Shown: positions 45,118 to 53,899, numbered from the stretch's first letter. The stretch: DNA of 64,000 nt from Dehalococcoidia bacterium (GCA_022825265.1 JAJDXE010000004.1:334341-398340), one strand, 5' to 3'. The notes: generated from the sequence alone by a model not told the origin. Numbers and translations are program-made.

Positions 45118-47499
45118 CTAGTCCCCATGCTCAGGTCGGTCCGGCCTGGGCATGCGGTAGCCGGCGCGCGGCTCGGTGATGATGTAGCGGGACGTCTCGG
45201 CCTCGTCGCCCAGCCTGCGGCGCAGCTGCTTGACCAACGTACGCACCGCGCCGGGGCGGCCGGAATGCGCCGGTCCCCAGACGCGCGGCAGCAGTTCGGC
45301 GATGGTCCGTAACTCGGGCGCATGTCGGGCGAGCTCGGCCAGCAGGCGGTACTCCAGGTTGGTGAGCTCCAGCGGCCGGCCGTCCAAGGTCGCCCGGCGC
45401 TCCGAGAAATCGAGCCGCAGCTCGCCCCAGCTGAGCGGTCCGGTCGGTTCCGGCTGCAGTTCGCGGGCCGCCGTGACGCGGCGCAGGACGTTCTTGATCC
45501 GGGCGACGAGCTCGGTCGGCGAGAAGGGCTTGGCGATGTAGTCGTGGGCGCCCAGTTCGAGCGCGTTGGCGACGCGCTGGTCGCCGCCGTAGGCGGAGAT
45601 GAAGATCACGGGCAAGTCGCGCAGCGCCGGCAGCTGTTCCATCAGCTCCATCCCGTCAATCTCGGGCAGCATCAGGTCGAGCAACACGAGATGCGGTCGG
45701 CGCTCTCCGATCAGCCGGCGGACGGACCCGGGGTCGCCGGTCAGGATCGGGTCGAAGCCGGCCTCCTCGAGCGTGTCGCGCACGTAGCGCAGAGTCTGCG
45801 GGTCGTCGTCGACGACGAGGATGCGGAAGCGGCCGCGCAGTGGTTCGCTGGAGCCGGGCTCCGGCGGCAGTGCGGCCGCTTCGACGGCGGGCAGGGTGAA
45901 GTGAAACTGCGTGCCTTCGCCCTCGCCCGGCGATTCGGCCCAGATCCGTCCGCCGTGGGCCTCGACGATGCCCTGGCAGATCGACAGGCCGAGCCCGGTT
46001 TCGGACGCGCGGGAGGAGGCGTCGCCGGCGGCGGCTTCGCGACGGGTGAACATGCGGAACAGCTGGCCCAGCCGCTCGGGCGAGATGCCGACCCCGTCGT
46101 CCGCGACCGTGACCTGGACCTGCATGTCCTGCTGCTGGGCGGCCAGCCGGATCGCGCCCCCGCCGGGCGAGTGCTGGGCGGCGTTGCGCAGCAGGTTGAG
46201 CAGGACCTGGACAATCCGGCGCGGATCGGCCATCACCCAGCCGAGTTCGGCCGGCAGGTCAATCTCCAGATCGTGCTTGACGCTGCCCGTGAGGAAGGCG
46301 CTGCGGGCGGCTTCGACCAGCCCGTCGAGGCCGACCGGTTGGGGCCGCACCGTGAGTTCGCCGGATTCGATCCGGGCCACGTCGAGCAAGTCGGTGATCA
46401 GCGCCTCCATGCGCTCGGCCTGCTCCTCGATGATCACGAGGAACTGCGATGCGGCGGCCGGATCGAGGCCCAGCCCGGACTTGATCAGCGTGCCGACCGA
46501 GCCCTTGATCGAACTGAGCGGGGCGCGTAGCTCGTGGCTGACCATGCCCAGGAACTCGGCCCGCATCCGCACCAGTTCTTCCAACGGGGCCAGGTCCTGG
46601 AGCGTGACCACGACCGATTCGACCAGCCCCTCGGCCGAACGGATCGGCGTGGCGTTGACAATCACGCTGGCCTGCCTGCCGTCCGCGGCGATCAGCACGA
46701 TCTCCTCGGCCCGCACCGTCTGGCTGGTGGTCAAGACGCGGGCCAGCGGCAGCTCGCCGGCCGCGATCTTGCGGCCGTCGCCGCGCCGGTAGCTGAGTGC
46801 GTTGAGCAGTTCCTCGGGCGTCTGATCGGGGTCGCGCACCGCGTCGATGATCCGCTGCGCCTCGCGATTGAGCGAGACCAGCCGGCCGGCGGGCGCGTCG
46901 AACAGCGCGACCCCGACCGGCGATGTGTCGATCAGGGTCTCCAGGTCGGCCCGGGCGCGGCGCTCATCGCGCATCCGCCGCGCGTTGGCGATCGCGATGG
47001 CGGCTTGCTGGCCGAACAAGCCCAGCGTCTCCTCGTCCTCGGCGGTGAACCCGCTTCCGGTTTGCTTGTCGGCCAGGTGCACGCTGCCCACGTGCGTGCC
47101 GCGGTGGCGAATCGGCAGGCAGCAGTAGCTGGCCAGCGGGAGCGGGAAGGGCCCCAGGCCCAATCCCTCCACATAGGACGGCAGGTCGTCGACCCGCAGC
47201 GGCTCGGTCAAGCCGTGCAGGTGGCGGAAGAACTCCTCGCCGGCCGGCATCTCCATCAGCGCCTGGTACTGCTGCTCGCTGAACTCGGGCGTGATGAAGT
47301 CCGCCAGCTCGCCCCGGTCGTCGAGCATCGTGATCCCGCTGAAGCGCGCCCCGGTCAGCGAGCGGGCCGCCTCCATCACCTCGCGCAGCACGGTGTCGAG
47401 TTCGAGTTCCTCGGTGATCCGCGCGCCGGCCTCGTGCAACCGGGCCAGGCGCTCGCGCAGGCCGGCGATCTCGCCCTTCAGCGCCTCGGTCTCGGTCAT
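45118..47499 (-). CDS. Soluble GAF-PAS histidine kinase fused to receiver and winged-helix output
   Basis: 793 residues with a full signalling chain in one chain and no membrane segment. GAF domain about 25-175 (SGITMLDDRG, CLPIRHRGTHVGSVHLADKQ). PAS about 183-305. HisKA has phosphoacceptor His322 in FLGMVSHELRAPLSSIKGSV. HATPase has N435/N439 (LLNLLRNAAQHS), DDGVGIS and TGLGLSICQGIVEAHGG. The receiver (about 558-675) has VVDDD and phospho-acceptor Asp608 in LVLLDLMLPEIDG, plus Lys657. An OmpR-type winged helix (about 690-785) follows: ELTNLEYRLLAELARHAP, RTLVKQLRRRLGDEAETSRY. Start at 47499 with GGAG 7 nt upstream. The GAF domain suggests a cytosolic ligand or redox signal; targets unknown. 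Convergent with the fibronectin gene. Confidence 0.92.
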   Translation of the reverse strand: MTETEALKGEIAGLRERLARLHEAGARITEELELDTVLREVMEAARSLTGARFSGITMLDDRGELADFITPEFSEQQYQALMEMPAGEEFFRHLHGLTEPLRVDDLPSYVEGLGLGPFPLPLASYCCLPIRHRGTHVGSVHLADKQTGSGFTAEDEETLGLFGQQAAIAIANARRMRDERRARADLETLIDTSPVGVALFDAPAGRLVSLNREAQRIIDAVRDPDQTPEELLNALSYRRGDGRKIAAGELPLARVLTTSQTVRAEEIVLIAADGRQASVIVNATPIRSAEGLVESVVVTLQDLAPLEELVRMRAEFLGMVSHELRAPLSSIKGSVGTLIKSGLGLDPAAASQFLVIIEEQAERMEALITDLLDVARIESGELTVRPQPVGLDGLVEAARSAFLTGSVKHDLEIDLPAELGWVMADPRRIVQVLLNLLRNAAQHSPGGGAIRLAAQQQDMQVQVTVADDGVGISPERLGQLFRMFTRREAAAGDASSRASETGLGLSICQGIVEAHGGRIWAESPGEGEGTQFHFTLPAVEAAALPPEPGSSEPLRGRFRILVVDDDPQTLRYVRDTLEEAGFDPILTGDPGSVRRLIGERRPHLVLLDLMLPEIDGMELMEQLPALRDLPVIFISAYGGDQRVANALELGAHDYIAKPFSPTELVARIKNVLRRVTAARELQPEPTGPLSWGELRLDFSERRATLDGRPLELTNLEYRLLAELARHAPELRTIAELLPRVWGPAHSGRPGAVRTLVKQLRRRLGDEAETSRYIITEPRAGYRMPRPDRPEHGD

Positions 47500-47757
47500 G
47501 GCAAGACTCCGATCGCTCGGCCCGGCCGCGTCCCTCAATCGCCGCACCGCAGACACACGAACTGCATCGATAGCAGCACGCACTTGCATAGTAGCCCAGC
47601 CGGGTATGGAAACCGCTGAGGCCGGCGTTGCCTGGAACGCTGACGTAAGAAGACTAGACGATCTATTGCATGATATTTCACATGGTCTTACTCACCCGAT
47701 GTGGGATAAGCTGTGCATACTGGTCGCACGCTGGAGACCCGGCAGAGGAGAAGCGCC

Positions 47758-48878
47758 ATGAGCAACCGAGAACCCATGCCGCGCCGCGCATTGCCGGCGG
47801 CGCTCCCTCCAGCCCCCCCCGCACTTAGTAAGGGATCTCCGACCAGGGCGCCGCGATTCCGGCGTCTGCCGGCGCTGCTGCTGGCCGCCGCCCTGATCGG
47901 GATGGCGGCCTCCTTCGTCCACAACGCCCGTCCCGCCGACGCGCAGACGACAATCTGGTCCGCCACGCTGACGGCACAGAGCATCATTGGGCTATTCACG
48001 GGATGCCAAGAAGGAGAAACGCCTGACTATAGCTGCGCGCTCACGGACGACACCTTTACCTACAACGGCGTGAGCTACCAAGTCATCCGAATCTTTATCG
48101 GAACAACGATAAGCTACTCCAACTCTCTCTAGACAAGGTGCTTTTTGGCAACCTGAACGATCTCACGCTGATCGTGGGCGGCCGGTCTTTCCCTCTGGCG
48201 TCCGCCACCTCCGGAGCACGATTTGACCCCGGCGACGCGGCGAACTGGGACAACTCTGGCCTGACGTTCACCGTCGGCCAGACGGTATCCGTGAGCCTGA
48301 CCGCGCTGGCAACCGCCGCGCCCGCCTCGGCTGGCGTTGCCGATCCGACCCTGCGCAGCTGGCCCTTGACCGAGATCGCCGACGAGGGCGCGACCGAGTG
48401 GTGGTTCCCGCTCGGCCGCGGCGCCTGCGACATGAAGGACGAGCAGCGGCCCTGGGCCTGGGATCGCTGGACGCCGCCGACGGCCGATCAGTGCGGTTGG
48501 CTCAGCATCCCCGACGTGCGATCGGGGTTGGATGAACCGGTCGATGAGCTTGCCTTCAGCGTCTACACCGCCTTGATCGCGAGTCCCGATATCGGCGGTC
48601 TAGCGTCGGTCGACCGTCCACGCGGGCCGTACGTCAAGCTGGCGGTCTGGGCGGTCTACCCCGAGCAGCATTACAACCGCTACAACTGGACCAGGCGGCT
48701 GAAGGGCGGCGCCCCGCTCACGGTCTGCCTGCCCGGCGATGAGGGCCAGTCGATCCACGCTTACGACGAGGCAGAGGGCGAGTGGGTCGAGCTGGAGTCC
48801 GTCGAGGCCGACCGCGAGGGGCACATCTGCGGTCTGTATCGGCACGACCTGGGCCTGATTGTCGTCTCAAGCGACTGA
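47758..48878 (+). pseudogene. WSATLTV-family secreted protein, frameshifted at a CT repeat
   Basis: ATG 47758 (GAGGAG upstream) opens a long leader with a C8 tract (47813-47820), an export helix (LPALLLAAALIGMAASF) and TTIWSATLTAQSIIGLFTGC with 'ALTDDTFTYNGVSYQVIRIF'. The frame stops at 48130. A second frame continues with LFGNLNDLTLIVGGRSFPLA, 'GLTFTVGQTVSVSLTAL' and a beta-rich C-terminal part (TEIADEGATEWWFPLGRGAC ... YRHDLGLIVVSSD). Removing one CT from (CT)4 at 48123-48130 gives a continuous 373-residue protein. So this is either a phase-off state, a recent mutation or a sequence error. The protein would be exported, with a new C-terminal domain I do not recognise. Confidence 0.65.
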
Positions 48879-48944
48879 GCCCAAGCCGGGCTTCCAGGCA
48901 GGCCGGAGCGCTGTACGAGACGCAAACGGACAGGAGACTGGCCG

Positions 48945-49796
48945 CTACAGCGGTTGATAGGTGGGCGGCGGCGGATCATATGACGGCGGCGGGGGTTCGT
49001 AGTTGGGCGAAGACGGATCGTAGGACGGCGGCGGCTCGCCTTCGGCGGCAGGCGATTCTGCGGACGATTCGTCGGGCAACACCGGCGGCTGGTCTGATCC
49101 GGGTAGCGGCTGGTACGACGAGGGCGGCGGCTGATACGTCGGTGGCGGCGGGTCATACGAGGGCGGAGGCGGATCGTAGGTCGATGGCGGCGGATCGTAG
49201 GTCGAAGCGGTCGAATCCGACGGCGCAACTGCGGGGTTGGCCGGACGGTTGGCCAGTCGCAGCTGAACCGTATCGCCGGCAGACCATTCCAGGCTGGCGA
49301 CGCCGATGTTGCTCAGCAGCCAGCGCGCCCGATCACTGTCAAGCTGGTCCGGTAGGTACTCCGCATTGTCGAGCGACAGCGCCAGGCCGTCCACGTACAA
49401 CCTGAGGTCCCGCTGAATCTGCGTCCAGTCCATGTCCAGCCTGACGATGACCGCGTTGGCCTCGCGATCCCAGACGAGGCTGAGGACCCTGGCGCGCACG
49501 TCGCCGTAGGCAACCTCGTCCTCGGTCAGCACCGACGCGTCGTCGCAACGACCGACCGGCACTGCGCTCTGACAGCCGAGCAGGCTGTGTTGCTGGTCGG
49601 CGACCGTCAACGTGGCCGACCAGACCGCGCTCTCAGGCTCGGCCGACACGTGAGGAGCGAACAGGAGCAGGGCGGCGAGGGCCGGCAGCAGCACCGCGAG
49701 CAGCGGACGTAGCGCGAACCGCAGCCCTGCTTGATGCGGGGCGGTGTTACGCCATTGAGCAGCGGTAAGCGACACCGGTGTTCCTCCCCCCAACAT
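48945..49796 (-). CDS. WSATLTV-family secreted protein with Pro/Tyr-rich repeats
   Basis: 283 residues; GAGAG before ATG 49796. A long n-region precedes the export helix LLAVLLPALAALLLFAP. The family domain is at about 55-190 (AVWSATLTVADQQHSLLGCQ, 'LTEDEVAYGDVRARVLSLVW', 'LRLYVDGLALSLDNAEYL', 'LEWSAGDTVQLRLA'). The C-terminal ~90 residues are repeats of YDPPP/YQPPP units such as PPPSYDPPPPTYQPPPSSYQ, interrupted by an acidic linker and then repeated. Such Pro/Tyr tracts often form extended stalks or are cross-linked. Convergent with the frameshifted relative. Confidence 0.72.
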   Translation of the reverse strand: MLGGGTPVSLTAAQWRNTAPHQAGLRFALRPLLAVLLPALAALLLFAPHVSAEPESAVWSATLTVADQQHSLLGCQSAVPVGRCDDASVLTEDEVAYGDVRARVLSLVWDREANAVIVRLDMDWTQIQRDLRLYVDGLALSLDNAEYLPDQLDSDRARWLLSNIGVASLEWSAGDTVQLRLANRPANPAVAPSDSTASTYDPPPSTYDPPPPSYDPPPPTYQPPPSSYQPLPGSDQPPVLPDESSAESPAAEGEPPPSYDPSSPNYEPPPPSYDPPPPTYQPL

Positions 49797-50228
49797 GTGC
49801 ACTCTCGTGTAAACGGTATGGGCGAGCAGATGAGGAATCAACGAGCGACGGGGCGGGAGGAACATAACCCGAACCTCGCCCGGGCGCGTTCAGGATGGAG
49901 TGCGCCGCATCGGAGCGCGGTCGCGCGTCTTGACGGGCGCGGAGCTTCAGCGAAACACCGATACACGATGATTTACATCAATTGATATGTATAGACCTCG
50001 ATATCTGTGAAATAGTCGATGCAGTCTGGTCTTGGCGCGTTGGAAATCCGGCAGAGAAGGGGCGCTGTGAGGAACCGTGAAGACAAGCTGCGTCGCGCGT
50101 CGCCAGCGGCGCACGCGTTGAGGCCTTCGAGTCACATTCGGGGCGCCCCGGCCGCGATTTCACGAACAACGATCAATCATCCCAGGCTGTTCAGGACAGG
50201 GTGGCGGAGGCCGGGAAGGATTCGCCCG
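49797..50228. other. Divergent regulatory gap with a copied leader
   Basis: Low-GC stretch at about 49,960-50,020 with TGATTTACAT (49969) and the palindrome ATCAATTGAT (49977-49986). From about 50,021 to 50,110 the sequence resembles 47,715-47,805, including a CCGGCAGAG ribosome-site region and a start giving RNREDKLRRASPAA against SNREPMPRRALPAA. A GTG at 50067 is in frame with the next gene and could be an alternative start. Confidence 0.5.
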
Positions 50229-51038
50229 ATGCAGCGCTCGCTGCTCGCCCTGCTTGCGCTCGTGCTGGGCCTGCTCGCCGTGGCGACGGCAGACGGGCAG
50301 GAAGTGCCGACTCACCGCTTCTACGGCCTCAGGGGAGATGTCACGATCGACGGTCAACCCCTTGAGCCGGGCGAGACGATCATCGCCTGGCACGGGGATC
50401 GGGAGATCGGACGCACGACGGTACTGGCGGACGGCAGCTGGCTGATCGACGTGGAGGTCGAGCAGTTCCCTGATCGCTGCTCAGTCCGCTTCAGCGTTCA
50501 GAGCGTCGTCGGTACGCACTCATGGACCAACTGCAATCTGCGGGTCAAGATGGCGTTCGAGGACGGCAAGCAGGTCGAGCCGGACCCTCAGCCCGTAGAG
50601 GATGAAGACGACCCGGCCGATGAAGTGGACGACGAGACCGAACCAGTAGAGGAGGACGATCAACCGGCAGACGAGGATGTCGAGCTGGATGAGGACCCAG
50701 CGGCACCAGAGGACGATCAGTCGGCAGAGGACGAGGACGAGGACGAGGACGATCAACCGGCGGACGAAGACGTCGAGCTGGATGAGGACCCAGCCGCGTC
50801 CGAAGACGATCAGGCGGCAGAGGACGAAAAGGAACGCTCCGAGGACAGCCAGGAGGAGGACGAGGAGACGGGCGAACCGGTTCAACCGGAACGCGTGACT
50901 CCGAAGGCGCCTGGGACCGGCAGCGGAGGCCTGCTCGCGCGCGGAAGCGGCGTTGCCTCATGGGTCTGGCCGGCCGCGGCCGTGGCGCTCTCTGCGGTGC
51001 TGTTTGCCTACCGACGCAGGCGATCGCAGGACGGCTAA
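50229..51038 (+). CDS. Surface protein with acidic repeats and LPXTG-like anchor
   Basis: 269 residues from ATG 50229 (GGAAGGA upstream); GTG 50067 would add a 54-residue leader like that of the 47758 gene. Signal peptide QRSLLALLALVLGLLAVATA. Small beta domain about 25-110 (THRFYGLRGDVTIDGQPLEP, 'WLIDVEVEQFPDRCSVRFSV'), like that of the 29463 gene. Then ~100 residues of Asp/Glu repeats, with DDQPADEDVELDEDPAA occurring twice. The end is APGTGSGG, a hydrophobic helix (VASWVWPAAAVALSAVLFAY) and RRRR: a sorting-signal layout with a variant motif. Probably a calcium-binding or negatively charged stalk on the surface. Confidence 0.7.
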   Translation: MQRSLLALLALVLGLLAVATADGQEVPTHRFYGLRGDVTIDGQPLEPGETIIAWHGDREIGRTTVLADGSWLIDVEVEQFPDRCSVRFSVQSVVGTHSWTNCNLRVKMAFEDGKQVEPDPQPVEDEDDPADEVDDETEPVEEDDQPADEDVELDEDPAAPEDDQSAEDEDEDEDDQPADEDVELDEDPAASEDDQAAEDEKERSEDSQEEDEETGEPVQPERVTPKAPGTGSGGLLARGSGVASWVWPAAAVALSAVLFAYRRRRSQDG

Positions 51039-51321
51039 CGCGGCAACTCGCGGCGCAAGCTCGAACCGAGCGCGAGGTGTCGTCAGGCGGCTCAACGACC
51101 TGCTCGTACCCTCGGGACGGAAGGCGGAGCGAGAGCCGGTTCAGGTTCGAGGAATGAACACGGTCGCTACCGTATCTCGAATTTGTCAGGCAGAGGAACG
51201 TTCAGCGAACCGATAGCGGCACCGCACAGCGTCGAGCGCGGTGGGCGCTCGGCGTGCCGATGCCGCCATCAACCAGCGCAGGGTCGGCGCGCAGGCTGAC
51301 CGCGCCGACCCCACGGCTGGG

Positions 51322-52860
51322 CTAGTTCTCCGGGGGCAGCAGCACGGCGTCGATCACGTGAATCACGCCGTTCGACGCCGCGATGTCGGTGATCACGACC
51401 AGCGCGTCGTTGATCCGCACGTTGTCGCCCTCGACGCTGATCGAGACCGGTTCTCCCTGGACAGTCACGGCCGACTCGAGGGCCACGACGTCGGCCGCAC
51501 GCACGTCGCCGGCGACGACGTGGTAGAGCAGGATGGCGGTCAGCGTCGGGATGTCTTCGAGCAAGGCCTCGACGGTGCCCTCGGGCAGGGCGTCGAAGGC
51601 GTCGTCGGTCGGCGCAAAGACGGTGAACGGGCCCTCGCCCTGCAACGTCCCGACGAGATCGGCGGCCTGGAGCGCGGCGACGAGCGTCTCGAAGCGGTCG
51701 TCGGCGAGTGCGATATCGACGATTGATCCCACAGGCTCAGGCGGCAGCAGCACGGCGTCGATCACGTGGATCACCCCGTTCGAGGCCACGATGTCCGCGA
51801 TCACGACCAGCGAGTCGTTGATCCGCACGCTGTCGCCGTCGACGCTGATGCTGACCGACTCGCCCTGGACGGTGACCGCGGAGTCGAGTGCGACGACATC
51901 GGCGGCGCGGACGTCGCCGGCGACGACGTGGTACAGCAGAATGTCGTTCAACGCCGGAATGTCGTCGAGCAGCCCGGCGACTGTACCTTCCGGCAAGGCG
52001 GAGAAGGCGTCGTCGGTCGGCGCGAAGACGGTGAACGGTCCTTCACCCTGCAAGGTGTCAACGAGTCCGGCCGCCTGCACGGCGGCGACGAGCGTCTCGA
52101 AGCGCCCGTCGGCGACGGCGATATCGACGATCGTGCCGGGCGGCTCCGGTTGCGCCTGCTCGCTCTGCTCGGACTGGTCTTGCTGTTCCGACTGCATCGC
52201 CTGCGCCGCCGGTTCCGGGGTCAGCAGCACGGCGTCGATCACGTGAATCACGCCGTTCGAGGCCACGATGTCGGCGATCACGACCAGCGCGTCGTTGATC
52301 CGCACGTTGTCGCCCTCGACGCTGATGCTGACCGACTCGCCTTGGACGGTGACGGCAGAATCGAGCGCGACCACATCGGCGGCGCGGACGTCGCCGGCGA
52401 CGACGTGGTAGAGCAGAATGTCGGTCAGCGCCGGAATGTCTTCCAGGAGTGCGGCGACCGTGCCTTCGGGCAGCGCGGCGAAGGCGTCGTCGGTCGGCGC
52501 GAAGACGGTGAACGGCCCCTCGCCCTGCAGCGTTTCGACGAGGCCCGCTGCTTGGACGGCGGCGACGAGGGTCTCGAAGCGACCGTCGGCGACGGCGATG
52601 TCGACGATCGTGCCCGGCGTCTCCGCTTGCGCCTGCTGCTGCTCCTGCTGCTGCGTCTGGTCCTGGGCTTGAGTGTCCTCGGCCGGCTGTTCGGCGGCGG
52701 CTTGCTGAACCTGTTGCTGGGGTTGCGGCTGCTCGTCGTCCGAACAGGCGACCGCCAGCGCGGCAAGCAGCCCGATGAGGGCGACACCTCCGGCTTTCAC
52801 CACCACTCTGGGCGTCCAACCCACTCTCAGACTGCTTGTCCGTCTTGATGCACCGAGCAT
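51322..52860 (-). CDS. Lipoprotein with three fasciclin (FAS1) domains
   Basis: 512 residues; GGAGGT 5 nt before ATG 52860. Lipobox LAVAC (Cys39), then a Gln/Ala-rich linker. Three nearly identical FAS1 domains lie at about 80-215, 240-370 and 378-512. Each has the H1 block [20 protein letters not shown], the YH motif ([16 protein letters not shown]) and the H2 block [17 protein letters not shown]1 proteins mediate adhesion. High similarity between copies suggests recent duplication or gene conversion. Divergent from the B12-binding regulator gene, with a shared promoter region, so it is a candidate target. Confidence 0.92.
   Translation of the reverse strand: MLGASRRTSSLRVGWTPRVVVKAGGVALIGLLAALAVACSDDEQPQPQQQVQQAAAEQPAEDTQAQDQTQQQEQQQAQAETPGTIVDIAVADGRFETLVAAVQAAGLVETLQGEGPFTVFAPTDDAFAALPEGTVAALLEDIPALTDILLYHVVAGDVRAADVVALDSAVTVQGESVSISVEGDNVRINDALVVIADIVASNGVIHVIDAVLLTPEPAAQAMQSEQQDQSEQSEQAQPEPPGTIVDIAVADGRFETLVAAVQAAGLVDTLQGEGPFTVFAPTDDAFSALPEGTVAGLLDDIPALNDILLYHVVAGDVRAADVVALDSAVTVQGESVSISVDGDSVRINDSLVVIADIVASNGVIHVIDAVLLPPEPVGSIVDIALADDRFETLVAALQAADLVGTLQGEGPFTVFAPTDDAFDALPEGTVEALLEDIPTLTAILLYHVVAGDVRAADVVALESAVTVQGEPVSISVEGDNVRINDALVVITDIAASNGVIHVIDAVLLPPEN
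51340..52620. repeat. Three tandem FAS1-coding repeats
   Basis: Units at about 51,340-51,730, 51,745-52,140 and 52,225-52,620 share long near-identical stretches, for example the block AGCACGGCGTCGATCACGTG in all three. Confidence 0.85.
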
Positions 52861-52930
52861 ATTGACCTCCCAATCGTGCTTCGGCATTCGTCCGGACTCG
52901 CTTTCCGGACGGACATATCGCTCCTTGGCG

Positions 52931-52982
52931 GTGTATGTCCCGCAGAGTGTATGTAGATATACTGCACACTGTCAACTATATT
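52931..52982 (+). promoter_or_regulatory. Candidate operator/promoter for the B12-binding regulator
   Basis: Direct repeats GTGTATGT at 52931 and 52947. The second is part of a dyad AGTGT (52946-52950) / ACACT (52966-52970). TATATT (52977-52982) is a likely -10 box. The site lies between the divergent fasciclin and regulator genes. Confidence 0.45.
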
Positions 52983-53020
52983 CATCAACAGGACAGGCAT
53001 CTGCGGAAGGTTGCCAACGA

Positions 53021-53899
53021 ATGGACCGTTCACCTGAGACGCAACTGCTGTGCGAGCGCTACACCGCGGCGTTGCTTTCGGGCGACGACCGCGAGGCCGA
53101 GCGGGTGGTCCTGGACGCGCTCCAGCGCGGCGTCGGCGCCGATGCCATCTACCTGGGCATCCTGGCCCCGGCGCTGGTTGAGGTTGGCGAAGCCTGGAGG
53201 CATGGAGAGCTGAGCATTGCCCAGGAGCACCTGGCGACCAACATCACGCTGGAGCAGATGGGGCACATCCGCGACGCTACGCGTCGCCGCGAACACATCT
53301 CCGCCGAGGTCGTCGTCGCCGCCGTCGCCGGTGAGATGCACTTCGTCGCGACGCGGATGATCGCCAACCTCTTCCACTTCGACGGCTGGGCGGTCGTGCA
53401 CCTGGGCGCCGACACCCCGAGCGCGGACCTGGTCGATTTGGTGCGTGAGCGCGAGTCCGAGCTGGTTGTGCTCTCACTCTCCCACCCGGATCGAATCTGC
53501 ACGGCGCAGGACGCGGCCGAGCGGCTCAAAGCGCTGGCGCACGGCCCGGTCGTCTTCGTCGGCGGCGCGGGGATCCCCGATGCGGAGCAAGGTGAGATCG
53601 GCGGGGCCGACCTGGTCTCGTCCTCGCCGACCGAAGCGCTTCGCACGGCGAGGGCGTTGCTCGGCATCACGAGCGAGCGTCCGACTCTGGACATTCAACT
53701 GGGCACCCTGGGGCGCCGCGTCCAGGAGCTGCGCAAGCAGCGCGGCTGGAGTCAGCAGCGCCTGGCATCGGCGGCGGGCCTCGATCGCACGTATCTGGGG
53801 ACCGTGGAGCAAGGCAAGCAGAACATCACGATCGGCGCGGCGCTGAAGCTCGCCGACGCGCTTGACACAACGCTCGGCGAGCTGATTGATCCGGGCTAG
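53021..53899 (+). CDS. CarH-type B12-binding domain fused to a C-terminal XRE helix-turn-helix
   Basis: 292 residues. Residues about 5-90 are the helical cap of B12-dependent photoreceptors, with the signature W59-x9-E69-H70 (AWRHGELSIAQEHLATNI) that in CarH contacts the adenosyl group. Residues about 95-215 are a cobalamin-binding Rossmann domain: VAAVAGEMHFVATRMI (His107, candidate lower ligand in an ExH pattern), WAVVHLGADTPSADLV and VVFVGGAGIPD. Residues about 228-290 form an XRE HTH (LRKQRGWSQQRLASAAGLDR, YLGTVEQGKQNITIGAALKL). CarH/LitR proteins carry an N-terminal MerR HTH instead. Probably a light- or adenosylcobalamin-responsive repressor. An in-frame extension to 52775 lacks homology. 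Divergent from the FAS1 gene; ends 6 nt from the convergent MMPL gene. Confidence 0.9.
   Translation: MDRSPETQLLCERYTAALLSGDDREAERVVLDALQRGVGADAIYLGILAPALVEVGEAWRHGELSIAQEHLATNITLEQMGHIRDATRRREHISAEVVVAAVAGEMHFVATRMIANLFHFDGWAVVHLGADTPSADLVDLVRERESELVVLSLSHPDRICTAQDAAERLKALAHGPVVFVGGAGIPDAEQGEIGGADLVSSSPTEALRTARALLGITSERPTLDIQLGTLGRRVQELRKQRGWSQQRLASAAGLDRTYLGTVEQGKQNITIGAALKLADALDTTLGELIDPG

Noticed and set aside
50640..50830. Acidic repeat region considered as a separate repeat element
   Set aside because: The repeats are in frame within the coding sequence of the surface protein and are explained by it.
51340..52620. CRISPR-like spaced repeats
   Set aside because: The repeats are protein-coding fasciclin domains of ~390 nt, not short direct repeats with spacers; no cas gene is present.
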